NCBI GenBank assembly: GCA_001303785.1
Contig: LJUJ01000007.1
Location: 1-64,000, forward strand
Source: Caldifarciminota bacterium SM23_42
Lineage (GTDB): Bacteria; Hydrothermota; Tepidihabitantia; SM23-42
Length of the DNA stretch: 64,000 nt
Direction of reading: 5' to 3'
In this document: positions 1-8,173 of the stretch, piece after piece
Layout: each line of letters opens with the position of its first letter
How positions within the stretch are numbered: the first letter of the stretch is position 1
Notes under the pieces: model-generated
What the model was told of the DNA's origin: nothing
Databases searched by the model: none
Seen by the model: the letters and a program-made list of their open reading frames with translations, nothing else
Made by a program: the position numbers and the translations under genes

Positions 1-1
1 G

Positions 2-481
2 ATAAATTGTGGCGAAGAATCGACCGCTGTGTATTGGGACAAAGCATTGGTGGAAATCGACTTGGTCCAATCTGGTAGAATTGATTTCTTTGTCCCCGAT
101 GAAGGGGATTCTGGCTGGCACAATCCTTTAGATCCAGGTGCAGACACCGTAATATTAGACTTCACGGTCGAAAACCAATCGAACAAGGAAGTGTCACTGA
201 CCGCGATGGGTTGTGATCTTTATGCAGAAGGTCAGTATGTTTATTACAAGCAAGATGTATATGTCCCGCCAGTAATACTTCCAGGAAATGGCTCCATGAG
301 TATCCAATTTTCGGTCATAATTACAGAATCCGTAGCTTATCAAATCGACCACAGCGATGGCATTGATGATTTCACCGGTACGGGAACATTCAGGTTTTGG
401 ATTACTGGCTATGATAACGAACTCTATGAGTATATCCGCCATAATTACGCATACAATGAAATGATGGTATCAAAGCCGTAA
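2..481 (+). CDS. Lipoprotein, 5' truncated by the window edge
   Basis: The reading frame is open back to base 2 and encodes Ile-Asn-Cys-Gly-Glu-Glu just before the first possible in-window start (GTG at 29). A Cys followed by small and acidic residues looks like the end of a lipoprotein signal peptide, so the true start probably lies upstream of the window and GTG 29 is probably internal. The remaining 159 residues are acidic and beta-rich, including a stretch near residue 50 (ILDFTVENQSNKEVSLTAMG) like the extracellular beta-sandwich domains that compare 'ordinary' and 'extra' terms. No enzyme motif is visible. Likely a surface-anchored protein of unknown function; the lipobox is inferred because its hydrophobic part is missing. 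Confidence 0.6.
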   Translation: MNCGEESTAVYWDKALVEIDLVQSGRIDFFVPDEGDSGWHNPLDPGADTVILDFTVENQSNKEVSLTAMGCDLYAEGQYVYYKQDVYVPPVILPGNGSMSIQFSVIITESVAYQIDHSDGIDDFTGTGTFRFWITGYDNELYEYIRHNYAYNEMMVSKP

Positions 482-553
482 CTGGTTTTGACGTAGAGAA
501 TCTATAGGACAGTAGAATTCCCTCAATATCACACTGCGAGGTGGAGAAAAAAA

Positions 554-1009
554 ATGGGTAAATATGATTCAGTTGCACCGTGTGGTGATTACTGCAGTGG
601 TTGCGGGCAATACAACGGGTCCATTGTCAATACAGCAAGGCAAATGAGAGATTTTACAGATCTATACGGGTTTGAATTTCGATCCAAAGGCGCATTCGAT
701 TACAGACAATTCGTGCTTGGCTTAAAGTGGTTCATCGACAACGCGAAATGTCCAGGTTGCCGACACGGGGGTGGCCCTGCTTGGTGTGAAGCGAAGAAGT
801 GTTGCATTGAGAAACAATTGCGCATCTGTTTTGAATGTACAGATTTCCCGTGCGAAAAGGTGAAGGCTGTAGCAGACCCAGATACAATGGATAGATACAG
901 AAAGTTCGAAGAAATGGGGTTCGATAAATGGGTTAAGGACCAAATTCAGAAAGCTCAACGAGGTTACGAAATACATCTGCAACGTGTGTTATCTCTGAGA
1001 CCACGGTAG
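554..1009 (+). CDS. DUF3795 family cysteine-rich protein
   Basis: A 151-residue protein with the DUF3795 cysteine pattern: CGDYCSGC near residue 10, CPGC near 72, then CEAKKCC and CFECTDFPC. The many paired cysteines suggest metal or Fe-S binding, but the family has no established reaction. The start is set by a purine-rich GGTGGAG ribosome site 9 bases before ATG. It stands alone, with intergenic DNA on both sides, and no signal peptide or membrane segment is seen, so a cytoplasmic location is likely. Confidence 0.75.
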   Translation: MGKYDSVAPCGDYCSGCGQYNGSIVNTARQMRDFTDLYGFEFRSKGAFDYRQFVLGLKWFIDNAKCPGCRHGGGPAWCEAKKCCIEKQLRICFECTDFPCEKVKAVADPDTMDRYRKFEEMGFDKWVKDQIQKAQRGYEIHLQRVLSLRPR

Positions 1010-1146
1010 ACATAAATTTGTATACACGAATTCTTATTAACAACTTAAGATTAGTGCACTTTTCTTACCTATCCTCTTCAAGGAAGAACTAGAGGAGCTT
1101 TGAAGGTAATCACTATCACTTGAAAATAGCCTTCGATCATAAATTC

Positions 1147-1174
1147 TTGACAGGGATACACTTCCAACTATAAT
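1147..1174 (+). promoter_or_regulatory. Sigma70-type promoter of the 1191 gene
   Basis: TTGACA (1147-1152), a 16-base spacer and TATAAT (1169-1174) form a perfect consensus pair. An AGGAGG ribosome site lies at 1181-1186, five bases before the ATG at 1191, so this is a promoter with a short conventional leader. The 16-base spacer recurs in every clear promoter of the window. Confidence 0.8.
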
Positions 1175-1190
1175 AATTTTAGGAGGCGAT

Positions 1191-1427
1191 ATGAGCACGT
1201 GGCTCAAATTTGATGCAAAAATCAGCGGTCAGATGCGCACCGTGTCGATCAATCTCGGAATTGTACAGTATGTATCAATTTATGAAAATATGGTTCTCTT
1301 TCATTTTTCAAAAGATGAGATTCTAGCAGTCGGTCCAGAAGAATCTCCGGCCCATCACAAAGCTGATGCGGAGACGATGGATTTAATAATGCAGGGGCTT
1401 CGAAGATACAAAGTACTTACTGTCTAG
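1191..1427 (+). CDS. Small hypothetical protein (78 aa)
   Basis: A 78-residue soluble protein that I do not recognise. The start is well fixed by AGGAGG five bases upstream and a consensus promoter before that. The sequence alternates hydrophobic and polar residues (VQYVSIYENMVLFHFSKDEI), which suggests beta strands, followed by a charged segment and a short C-terminal helix. No signal peptide, cysteine or catalytic motif is visible. It is a single-gene unit facing hisS; such a strong promoter implies it is made in quantity. Confidence 0.6.
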   Translation: MSTWLKFDAKISGQMRTVSINLGIVQYVSIYENMVLFHFSKDEILAVGPEESPAHHKADAETMDLIMQGLRRYKVLTV

Positions 1428-1500
1428 ACTAAGAGACAGATCCTGAACCCAAAAACCACCACGTACACCAATAGTCAAGTTTACAATATTGGTATTATAA

Positions 1501-2736
1501 TTAGATTCTTTCGATGAATGCTTTGAAGTCTTCTCTTTGAATCTTTGTCTGCTTGCCGGTTTTCATCTCTTTGACCGCATACACGCCTTCCTTTTCCTCG
1601 TCTTCACCGTAAATGACCGTATATGCAGTCCCGACTTTGTCGGCTTTCTTTATCTGTTGCTTTAACGGCGCGTCTGGATTGCCAGATATGCATACGTGGC
1701 CTCTGGCTTGTATATCGTTCCTTAGGCGGATTATTTCATCCATGTACCTTTCCCCCATGCCGACCACGTAGAAAGTTACTTCCTTATCGATGTGAGGCAC
1801 TTCCTTGGGCATGGTGAGCAGCAGCCGCTCTGGACCCATTGCCCAACCAGTACAAGGAGTATTCGGGCCGCCCAATTCTTTCATTAGCAGGTCGTACCGA
1901 CCTCCAGCAATGATCGTGTCCTGTGCACCCAATCCTCTGTGCTTGAACTCAAACACGGTTCTCGTGTAATAGTCCAATCCACGCACAAGTTTCTTATTCT
2001 CAGCATACTCAATGCCATACTTTCTAAGATACATTTTGACTCCGTCGTAATGCGCGGCGCAATCTTTGCAGAGGTTATCGGTGATCTTCGGTGCCTTATC
2101 ATATACCTTATGGCAAGTTTCTTTCTTACAATCAAAAATCCGCAGGAAATTATGCTCGAATCGTCTCCGGCAATCAGCACAGAGCTTTGATATGTTTGGC
2201 TCAAGGTACGTCCCGAGCCTTTCACGGTAAGCCCTGCGACATTCAGGACAACCTATTGAATTCAGCTCAATGTTGAAACCCTTGGCGCCGATCAGATCCA
2301 GATATCTCTTGCCCTGGTCGATGATTTCAGCATCATAGAACGCTTCACTCTCGCCGAGCAATTCAATACCGATTTGCAGGAATTCGCGATACCGGCCTTT
2401 CTGCGGCCTCTCGCGGCGGTACATCGAGCAAATATAGAGAAAACGTGCCGGGAGAGATAACTTGTTTTCAATAAAAGCCCTGAGTACCGGAGCGGTGCCT
2501 TCCGGTTTCAGTGCGTACCATTTTCTATTGACTTCAAACTTGTAGATCTCGTGCTCGACAATATCAGTCGTTTCACCGATCGAACGATCGAACAGCGTGG
2601 CAAATTCAAATGTAGGCGTTCTTATTTCTTGATATCCTTGCTGCCCAAAAAAGCTGCGCGCCACCGCATTCATTGTCTCGAGTCTTTTCAGTTCGTCCCC
2701 GAAGATATCCCTGGTACCCTTAGGCTTCTGATACAT
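1501..2736 (-). CDS. hisS: Histidyl-tRNA synthetase
   Basis: Charges tRNA-His with histidine in the cytoplasm. The 411-residue length is normal for bacterial HisRS. Class II motif 2 is seen as RRERPQKGRYREF, the histidine-binding motif as LVRGLDYYTRTVFEF near residue 260, and motif 3 as a C-terminal Gly-Pro-Glu-Arg segment. An insertion at about residues 160-230 carries four cysteine pairs or near-pairs (CPEC, CADC, CKKETC, CKDC), more than usual, and could bind zinc. The C-terminal anticodon-binding domain is intact. Its start lies inside the end of the VanZ-like gene, so it is probably the last gene of a co-transcribed set. Confidence 0.96.
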   Translation of the reverse strand: MYQKPKGTRDIFGDELKRLETMNAVARSFFGQQGYQEIRTPTFEFATLFDRSIGETTDIVEHEIYKFEVNRKWYALKPEGTAPVLRAFIENKLSLPARFLYICSMYRRERPQKGRYREFLQIGIELLGESEAFYDAEIIDQGKRYLDLIGAKGFNIELNSIGCPECRRAYRERLGTYLEPNISKLCADCRRRFEHNFLRIFDCKKETCHKVYDKAPKITDNLCKDCAAHYDGVKMYLRKYGIEYAENKKLVRGLDYYTRTVFEFKHRGLGAQDTIIAGGRYDLLMKELGGPNTPCTGWAMGPERLLLTMPKEVPHIDKEVTFYVVGMGERYMDEIIRLRNDIQARGHVCISGNPDAPLKQQIKKADKVGTAYTVIYGEDEEKEGVYAVKEMKTGKQTKIQREDFKAFIERI

Positions 2737-3079
2737 TACCCCTTACTCCTTTTTGTCTGAAAACAAAATAGCTTACGATGAGTGCAACGATACCAGCAAG
2801 AATGTCAAGCACTTCGAAATCACGGCCAGGAATTATCAGCTGCTGAAACTCGGCCAGAAGAACCACCGTAAGACCGAGAAGGAAGAACCCCTTCGCACTC
2901 ATCAGTTTGATTGCTAGCAGACCTAGTATGAAAAACACTACAAAATGATAAATCTTATCTACCCCCCATAATCTCATCTTTGGTACTTCTAGTTTTGGGT
3001 AGCCCGTAAGCACAAAGATAATTACAATCCACACAATGAGCATGACGAGCCGGGTATTCTTTTTCACTCTTCTTCCCAT
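2720..3079 (-). CDS. VanZ-like membrane protein
   Basis: A 119-residue integral membrane protein with four predicted hydrophobic segments. It has the VanZ-like signature: Asp-Lys before an aromatic helix (DKIYHFVVFFILG) and later a Glu-Phe-Gln...IPGRDFEVLDILA block, which supplies the conserved Glu, Arg and Asp of the family. VanZ proteins are linked to low-level teicoplanin resistance, but most chromosomal members have no known role. It overlaps the EIIA-like gene upstream by 16 bases and hisS downstream by 17 bases, suggesting coupled translation. Confidence 0.75.
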   Translation of the reverse strand: MGRRVKKNTRLVMLIVWIVIIFVLTGYPKLEVPKMRLWGVDKIYHFVVFFILGLLAIKLMSAKGFFLLGLTVVLLAEFQQLIIPGRDFEVLDILAGIVALIVSYFVFRQKGVRGNVSEA

Positions 3080-3507
3080 TCTGAAATCGCCTTGATGACA
3101 TCGATTGGGGCTATGCTTTCAAGAATGTCTGAACGCAGAGTATCATCGCTTAATAGTCGCAAAGTCTGAGCCAGAATGGCTGCAGAATCGTCTTTTTCTG
3201 AAAATAGGAAAAGAACAATAATATACGCTTGCATCGGGCCATAGTCTTCAAAGGATAAACCGGATGGATTGGTGGCAATAATGACCTCACTCTTCGATTT
3301 GTCCCTGAGCACAGCACGAGGCAGGAATATGCCTTTACCAATAGCCGTAGGCATGATTTTTTCTCGCTGTAGTATATTGTCCACGACACATAATTTATCT
3401 TGCTCGGCGCTGGTTTCTAACATGCGCACTAGCATGTCTCGATACTTCTCTGCAGTCACATTTAGTAGTATCCTATCTTTATCAAGATAATCTGCCAACA
3501 TCATCAC
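3064..3507 (-). CDS. PTS EIIA-like (PtsN-type) protein lacking the active-site His
   Basis: A 147-residue protein with the type-2 EIIA (fructose/PtsN) fold signature, including the GKGIFLPRA segment near residue 58. In working EIIA proteins this segment reads G-x-G-I-A-x-P-H and carries the phosphorylated His. Here that position is Arg, so it cannot accept phosphate in the usual way. The following blocks (GPMQAYIIVLFLF and LAQTLRLLSDDTLRSDIL) fit the family well. It may be a regulatory or binding domain that has lost phosphotransfer. GTG at 3507 is followed by ATG codons at 3504 and 3501, so the exact start is uncertain by one or two residues. Confidence 0.75.
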   Translation of the reverse strand: MMMLADYLDKDRILLNVTAEKYRDMLVRMLETSAEQDKLCVVDNILQREKIMPTAIGKGIFLPRAVLRDKSKSEVIIATNPSGLSFEDYGPMQAYIIVLFLFSEKDDSAAILAQTLRLLSDDTLRSDILESIAPIDVIKAISEWEEE

Positions 3508-3563
3508 ATTATCTCTATTTTCTATGGTTAGTCAACCAGTGTTACCAATTGTATCAAAGAATA

Positions 3564-3740
3564 TCACTCGTGTTCGTCACCGAGATAGCGTTCAAAGAGT
3601 TGCTTGGATGCCCCGCAATCCGGACATCCCCAATGATCGGGTAGGTCTTCGAAAAAGGTTCCCGGATTTATACCGGACTCAGGATCGCCTTTTTTGGGGT
3701 CGTATACATAATCACAGATCGAACAGCGCCATTCCTGCAC
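3564..3740 (-). CDS. Rubredoxin
   Basis: A 58-residue electron carrier found by reading the gap between two genes. Two Cys-x2-Cys pairs hold the single iron: CSIC near residue 6 and CPDC near residue 39. They flank the rubredoxin core with DYVYDP, a Gly-Ile-Asn-Pro-Gly-Thr turn, the FEDLPDHW block and a final LFE. The GTG start is preceded by GGAGG at six bases. It sits 14 bases behind the nucleoside phosphorylase gene. Rubredoxins pass single electrons in the cytoplasm, often to oxygen- or superoxide-reducing enzymes in anaerobes; no such partner lies in the window. Confidence 0.95.
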   Translation of the reverse strand: MQEWRCSICDYVYDPKKGDPESGINPGTFFEDLPDHWGCPDCGASKQLFERYLGDEHE

Positions 3741-3754
3741 GACTCACCTCCTTG

Positions 3755-4480
3755 TCACGAAGTATTTTGATAAGCATGAGACACATCTAGCACCAACGTT
3801 ATGAGTTTATCCATAGCCTGAGCGAGTTCCTGGTCAGAAACAAACTTGGTGAACTCCTCTCCTCCGCCAACGATGTCAGATACAAGCAAAAACGAAGCAG
3901 CATTCAATCCACTCCGATTTGCCAGGTAGTAAATCAGACTAGTCTCCATCTCCACGGCAATGATGCCTTTCTCCCTTAGTTTCTGTACATAATCCGGAAA
4001 CGGGTTGTAGAAAACGTCAACGCTGGCCACACCGCCGAAGGTGATTTCGATGTGTTGTTCTTCCGCAACGTTGTGTGCGGTATTCAATATCTCGAATGTA
4101 GCGTAGGGTGCATGCGGTTCACCGTTTAGGTAAGTCCGTGTGGCTCCGTCAAAAGGGGACGCTGCAACTGCAGCAATCATGTCCAGTGGTTCAACATTGG
4201 CGCCGATTCCGCCGCACGTACCGATTCTGATAAGTGTTTTCACCCCAAGCTGAATGAGTTCTTCGACAACGATTGCCGCCGACGGACAACCCATGCCAGT
4301 AGTTTGCACGCTGATCTTCTTCTCTTTATAACTTCCAGTGTATCCGAGCAAACCCCGATTCTTGTTTACTAAATTCGATTCCTTTAGCATTTGCCCAACT
4401 CTTACAGCTCTTGCCGGATCACCAACCAGCAACACAGTCGGAGCATAATCCTCTTTCTTTGCTCTAAGATGTATCGGCAT
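3755..4480 (-). CDS. Purine/uridine nucleoside phosphorylase (NP-I family)
   Basis: Splits nucleosides with phosphate to free base and (deoxy)ribose-1-phosphate, for salvage in the cytoplasm. The 241 residues match the DeoD/Udp family: LLVGDPARA near residue 18 for phosphate binding, TTGMGCPSAAIVVEEL near 60, LIRIGTCGGI near 85, and AVEMETS near 176, whose Glu-Met-Glu contacts the ribose. The Asp of SDIVGGG (about residue 202) fits the base-contacting acid of purine-specific members, so DeoD-type is slightly favoured over uridine phosphorylase. AAGGAGG before ATG fixes the start. It leads a run with rubredoxin, the EIIA-like gene, VanZ and hisS. Confidence 0.85.
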   Translation of the reverse strand: MPIHLRAKKEDYAPTVLLVGDPARAVRVGQMLKESNLVNKNRGLLGYTGSYKEKKISVQTTGMGCPSAAIVVEELIQLGVKTLIRIGTCGGIGANVEPLDMIAAVAASPFDGATRTYLNGEPHAPYATFEILNTAHNVAEEQHIEITFGGVASVDVFYNPFPDYVQKLREKGIIAVEMETSLIYYLANRSGLNAASFLLVSDIVGGGEEFTKFVSDQELAQAMDKLITLVLDVSHAYQNTS

Positions 4481-4578
4481 CTAACCTCCTTCAAGTTTTG
4501 CTTGTAGTGATGGGGTGGCGAATTTTCGACAACCTAAATTGGTAATCGATAAGGAGCGGACGTGTGTCACCGTAAAGT

Positions 4579-5790
4579 CTATATCTCCGGAGCCGCCTCT
4601 CCCCCATCGTATGAAATGGCCTCGATAGATTTCAGCAAAGAATCACAATGACTCTCATACAGGGCCATATATTTTTGCTTGACCGACGGCGCGCGCGGAA
4701 CCTTGACCTTGAGTGGATTTATGGGTACGCCATTTTTGTGCAACTCGAAATGTAAGTGGGGTCCAGTGGAGAGTCCGGTCGAGCCAAGGTAGCCGATCAA
4801 TTGGCCTGCTTTCACTTGCTTACCCACGTACAGTCCCTTTGCGAATCTGGAGAGGTGTCCATAGCGCGATCTGAAGTTATTCTTGTGGCGTATCTCAACC
4901 AGGTTACCGTAACCACCTTTCCAGCCTTTGAAAGCAACCTTACCATCACCAATCGACGAAACCGGAGTCCCGATGGGTGCTACATAATCAAGACCGTGAT
5001 GTGGACGCCAAACCTTCAGTATTGGGTGAAATCTTCTTTTTGAAAAGTAGGAACTTATGTAAGAAAATCGCAGTGGGGATTTGAGCAGTGACTTTCTCAG
5101 AGATTTGCCTTCCAGATTGTAGTAGTCCTCGTGCCCGTCGGGATCGCAAAAATAGACGCCGTGGAAGTTTCCAGCCTCTCCATTGTAGCGGGCAAATATT
5201 ATTGTGCCATAATCCAAAAATACGGAATCACAGAAGGTTTTCTCCACGTAGATGAAGAACGAATCACCATCTTGTGTTTCGGTGAAAAAATCAACTTCCC
5301 ACGCAAAAACATCGGCAAATCTGATTACCAAGTTGGAGGTCTCGCCCACCGCCAGCATAGACTCATACAATGTGGACTGGATATCTCCCTTGATATAGGC
5401 GAATGCTGTGTCCATATATGGATATTTCATTGCGACCACAAAACAGCTGCTATCGCTAGTCACGTAGTAGGTGTTTTGAAGATTCTGACGGTAGGTCAAC
5501 GAGGAAAACTTTCCATTCCGTTTGACCAGAAGAATTGTATCGCCGGGCAGACATTTTCGGAAAGGAAACCCTGCATTCTTGAGTGCCGTGATAATTGTTA
5601 ACCGGCACTCGGCGACCGAAAGACCGTCGAGTATAGTTTCTAAATTCTCCCCACGTTTGACAATGTGCTTTGACTCAAAGATGACTGGTTCATCAACTTC
5701 TTGCGGCATCCTTGCACAACCTACAAGGATGAGCACAACTAGAAACAGCGTACTAAATTTGTGCTTGTATGTAATCCTTGACCCACTCAT
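4579..5790 (-). CDS. M23 (LytM) family peptidase, lipoprotein
   Basis: Predicted peptidoglycan endopeptidase anchored to a membrane as a lipoprotein. I place the start at ATG 5790 because it gives a short basic N-terminus, a hydrophobic stretch and the lipobox LVGC; a longer frame begins at 5829. Next comes an OapA/MepM-like N-terminal region (KRGENLETILDGL, LPGDTILLV). The C-terminal M23 domain has HHGLDY, with the first zinc His and Asp, and GPHLHFE, with the catalytic and zinc His. All zinc ligands are present, so it is probably active, cutting peptide cross-links during wall growth. It overlaps the end of the upstream regulator gene by 38 bases. Confidence 0.9.
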   Translation of the reverse strand: MSGSRITYKHKFSTLFLVVLILVGCARMPQEVDEPVIFESKHIVKRGENLETILDGLSVAECRLTIITALKNAGFPFRKCLPGDTILLVKRNGKFSSLTYRQNLQNTYYVTSDSSCFVVAMKYPYMDTAFAYIKGDIQSTLYESMLAVGETSNLVIRFADVFAWEVDFFTETQDGDSFFIYVEKTFCDSVFLDYGTIIFARYNGEAGNFHGVYFCDPDGHEDYYNLEGKSLRKSLLKSPLRFSYISSYFSKRRFHPILKVWRPHHGLDYVAPIGTPVSSIGDGKVAFKGWKGGYGNLVEIRHKNNFRSRYGHLSRFAKGLYVGKQVKAGQLIGYLGSTGLSTGPHLHFELHKNGVPINPLKVKVPRAPSVKQKYMALYESHCDSLLKSIEAISYDGGEAAPEI

Positions 5791-6655
5791 CGTATATCTT
5801 ATTCTGATAGGCAAATGAACAGCCCTCAACGACTAACCGATCAATCCTTGAAAGCCGATGCACTATTTCTTTGAAATCTGAAAAGCCCCACAAGTCGAAC
5901 TCTATTTGCAGATACCGCTTCTTAAATCGAGATGCGATATTACCGACAAACCCGATTTCTTTCAGTAACCTGCGTAACTCCTTGACCCGTAGTTTTGTAA
6001 CAACCGCAAGATGAATATGCATGTAGTTCTTAATAACATACCAGTTAAAATTCGGTGCAATTGACAAAATACCTTGACGGTTATTTTTTGTCCAAATCAG
6101 ACGCGATAATTGTATCTCGCGAGCCGATTTTGGGTTGTTTGTAATTGAATTGATTAAAGCATAATCTATTTTTTCTGCGTTGTATAATTCGGCAAGCAGC
6201 TGCCAGTCGTCAGTCAACAACACCCTTGGCATGCTAATATTGTATTCTCCGATCTTGTACACTTCTGCGTATTTCATGCCAACCAGTTTGATTGACAACA
6301 TCCTAATCTCCCGTAGGTTCTTCGCGTAAAAAAGCAATGAAAGATTTGGGCATACCCCTGGAGGAAAAGACATATTCTCAACCAACTCTTCTAAATAAGG
6401 GATTGAATCCCCAACTTTGAATTTTGCAGTGGCCTCGCCCGCGATACAACCCCAATACCACTTGCCGCCGTAAATCCCGGGGAGAAAAAGCTTAAACCCG
6501 TAGCTTGATATCAACCCTGCGTCTTCGAAATTCTTTATTCTCAGAAGCACTTCTTTGCGTGCTATGTGGAATTTGTTGACGAATTCGTGGATAGGCACAG
6601 TACCTTGTATCTCAAGTTGCCGAATGAGGTTCAAATCGATGGGGTCGATTATCAC
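5753..6655 (-). CDS. Tandem Lrp/AsnC-like winged-helix regulator
   Basis: A 300-residue protein with an N-terminal Lrp-type helix-turn-helix: DPIDLNLIRQL, then a second helix ending LRIKNFEDAGLI. This resembles 'one-domain wHTH plus sensing domain' regulators. The pattern repeats from about residue 147 (LLTDDWQLLAEL...NPKSAREIQLSRLIW...QGILS), followed by a second alpha-beta region. It therefore looks like two Lrp-like units joined head to tail. No ligand can be read. It starts with GTG six bases after a -10 box, and its end overlaps the M23 gene, which it could regulate or simply be co-transcribed with. Confidence 0.6.
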   Translation of the reverse strand: MIIDPIDLNLIRQLEIQGTVPIHEFVNKFHIARKEVLLRIKNFEDAGLISSYGFKLFLPGIYGGKWYWGCIAGEATAKFKVGDSIPYLEELVENMSFPPGVCPNLSLLFYAKNLREIRMLSIKLVGMKYAEVYKIGEYNISMPRVLLTDDWQLLAELYNAEKIDYALINSITNNPKSAREIQLSRLIWTKNNRQGILSIAPNFNWYVIKNYMHIHLAVVTKLRVKELRRLLKEIGFVGNIASRFKKRYLQIEFDLWGFSDFKEIVHRLSRIDRLVVEGCSFAYQNKIYDEWVKDYIQAQI

Positions 6656-6661
6656 TAGTCG

Positions 6662-6689
6662 ATTATAAACGAAAAGGCATGCAAGTCAA
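6662..6689 (-). promoter_or_regulatory. Leaderless promoter of the Lrp-like gene
   Basis: On the minus strand TTGACT (6689-6684), a 16-base spacer and TATAAT (6667-6662) lie directly before the gene. Only six bases separate the -10 box from GTG 6655 and there is no ribosome site, so transcription should begin at or within a base or two of the GTG. Confidence 0.8.
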
Positions 6690-6775
6690 TATACTTCGCC
6701 ATCCTCGGATGGCTCAGAATAAACTCCGTATTGGTTGTTCGTATATCGTATCCCTAAAGTGTGTAATATTGTTCG

Positions 6776-6799
6776 TCGTGGTACGAATACGAACCACGA
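6776..6799. terminator. Hairpin downstream of mnmE
   Basis: TCGTGGT (6776-6782) and ACCACGA (6793-6799) form a perfect seven-pair stem with a ten-base loop. It lies 28 bases past the mnmE stop codon. No T-run follows on either strand, so it is at best a weak or factor-dependent terminator or an mRNA 3'-end stabiliser. Confidence 0.35.
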
Positions 6800-6826
6800 A
6801 TAGCGACAAACGTTTTGCAGGGAGTC

Positions 6827-8173
6827 TCATTTCCCGACGCAAAATTCGTCGAAGATTCGATCGAGTATTTCTTTGCGCATCACCTGGCCAGTTAACTCAC
6901 CAACTTCATTCAATGCGCAGTGTAGTTCGTACGCGCAAGTTTCGCTCGTCGGGGCATTCCTAGCATCGATCAAGCATTTCCTTGCCTCGGTCAGTGCATC
7001 TATGTGTCGATGCCTGGTGATGAGGACATCATTTCTAAATTCCTGTGGCAGTAGAATGCGCTTGATGCTATCTTCCAATGCATCAATATTTTCACCTGTC
7101 TTAGCAGACAACTTAATTGAATCGGACAATATTTGTTGGTTGCCCAGTCTGACATTCAGGTCAATCTTGTTTACGAGCAACAACTTCGATTTGTGTTTGA
7201 CTCGATCGTACAAATACACATCTTCCTCATTCATAGACTCCGACCCATCGAACATTAGCAGAATCAAATCGGCGGTTTCAATGAGTGCTTTTGTCCTCTG
7301 CTGAGCGATTTCATCTGGCCCCGTAGCCCTTGACAAAATGCCCGCAGTATCATACAGCGTAATGTATATACCGCCAATCTGTACACCTTGTTCAAGGAAG
7401 TCCCTAGTCGTACCCGGCTGTTCGTGTACGATCGCTCGGTCGTGGCCCACCAGCCAGTTGAAAAGAGTTGATTTGCCGACGTTAGCTCGGCCTAGGATAA
7501 GTACTTTGTAACCCTCCTTGATCTTGAGCCCGAGGGACGCGCCTTTTAGCAGCTCACCGATAGTGGATATCATATCTTCAAGGTCTCTCGAGAATTTTGT
7601 CTGGTCGTACCGAACATCTTCTTCATCCGGAAAATCAATATCGGCCTCAATAAGAAAAAGCAAGTCTACCAATCGGGCGCGTATTTCGTATATCTTTTCC
7701 GAGAGCTTGCCCTCGTATTGTAGCATCGCCAGTCTGCGAGCTTGTTCACACGATGCGTACACAGTATCGAGAACCGCTTCGGCTTGAATAAGATCGATTT
7801 TGCCGTTGATGAGGGCGCGTTTCGTGAATTCGCCTCTTGCTGCAATTCTGGCCTTTAGGTTGATCAGGATTCTGATTATGCGGTCAACGATTAAGGGATT
7901 ACCATGACACGAAAGTTCAACCACATCTTCACCGGTATACGAATTGGGTTTGTAGAATATTGTAGCCAGCGCCATGTCGATGGTCTCGTTCGTTTTTGGA
8001 TCCATCACAATACCGTGATAGACACGCTGAGCTTGAAATACTGCGGTCGATTGCGTGGATATAAAAATTTCTCGTAGTAAAGGAATCGCCTGCTCACCGC
8101 TGAGTCTGACTACGGCGACACTTGAATATCCGGGTGGAGTCGTGCAGGCAACTATTGTGTCATTTGGATTCAT
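6827..8173 (-). CDS. mnmE: tRNA modification GTPase MnmE
   Basis: With MnmG, adds carboxymethylaminomethyl to the wobble uridine of certain tRNAs. Its 448 residues cover the N-terminal tetrahydrofolate-binding domain (ACTTPPGYSSVAVVRLSG), a helical domain and an inserted G domain with P-loop GRANVGKST, DTAG and NKID. The last residues are FCVGK, the MnmE signature with the catalytic Cys. I choose ATG 8173 over TTG 8185 because it begins the conserved N-terminus directly. It overlaps the jag stop and ends the ribosome-protein/membrane-insertion cluster, its usual place; mnmG is not in the window. Confidence 0.96.
   Translation of the reverse strand: MNPNDTIVACTTPPGYSSVAVVRLSGEQAIPLLREIFISTQSTAVFQAQRVYHGIVMDPKTNETIDMALATIFYKPNSYTGEDVVELSCHGNPLIVDRIIRILINLKARIAARGEFTKRALINGKIDLIQAEAVLDTVYASCEQARRLAMLQYEGKLSEKIYEIRARLVDLLFLIEADIDFPDEEDVRYDQTKFSRDLEDMISTIGELLKGASLGLKIKEGYKVLILGRANVGKSTLFNWLVGHDRAIVHEQPGTTRDFLEQGVQIGGIYITLYDTAGILSRATGPDEIAQQRTKALIETADLILLMFDGSESMNEEDVYLYDRVKHKSKLLLVNKIDLNVRLGNQQILSDSIKLSAKTGENIDALEDSIKRILLPQEFRNDVLITRHRHIDALTEARKCLIDARNAPTSETCAYELHCALNEVGELTGQVMRKEILDRIFDEFCVGK

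Noticed and set aside
1467-1493. Inverted repeat ACCAATA...TATTGGT between the 1191 gene and hisS, considered as a terminator
   Set aside because: The stem is only seven A/T-rich pairs with no T-run on either strand, so it is too weak to list as a terminator.
4481-4578. TTGTCG-16-TCACTA as a promoter of the nucleoside phosphorylase gene
   Set aside because: The -10 match is too poor to list, even though the spacer length agrees with the others.
5131-5601. Plus-strand frame of 156 codons inside the M23 gene
   Set aside because: The minus-strand protein has a lipobox, an OapA-like region and a complete M23 active site; the opposite frame is a shadow.
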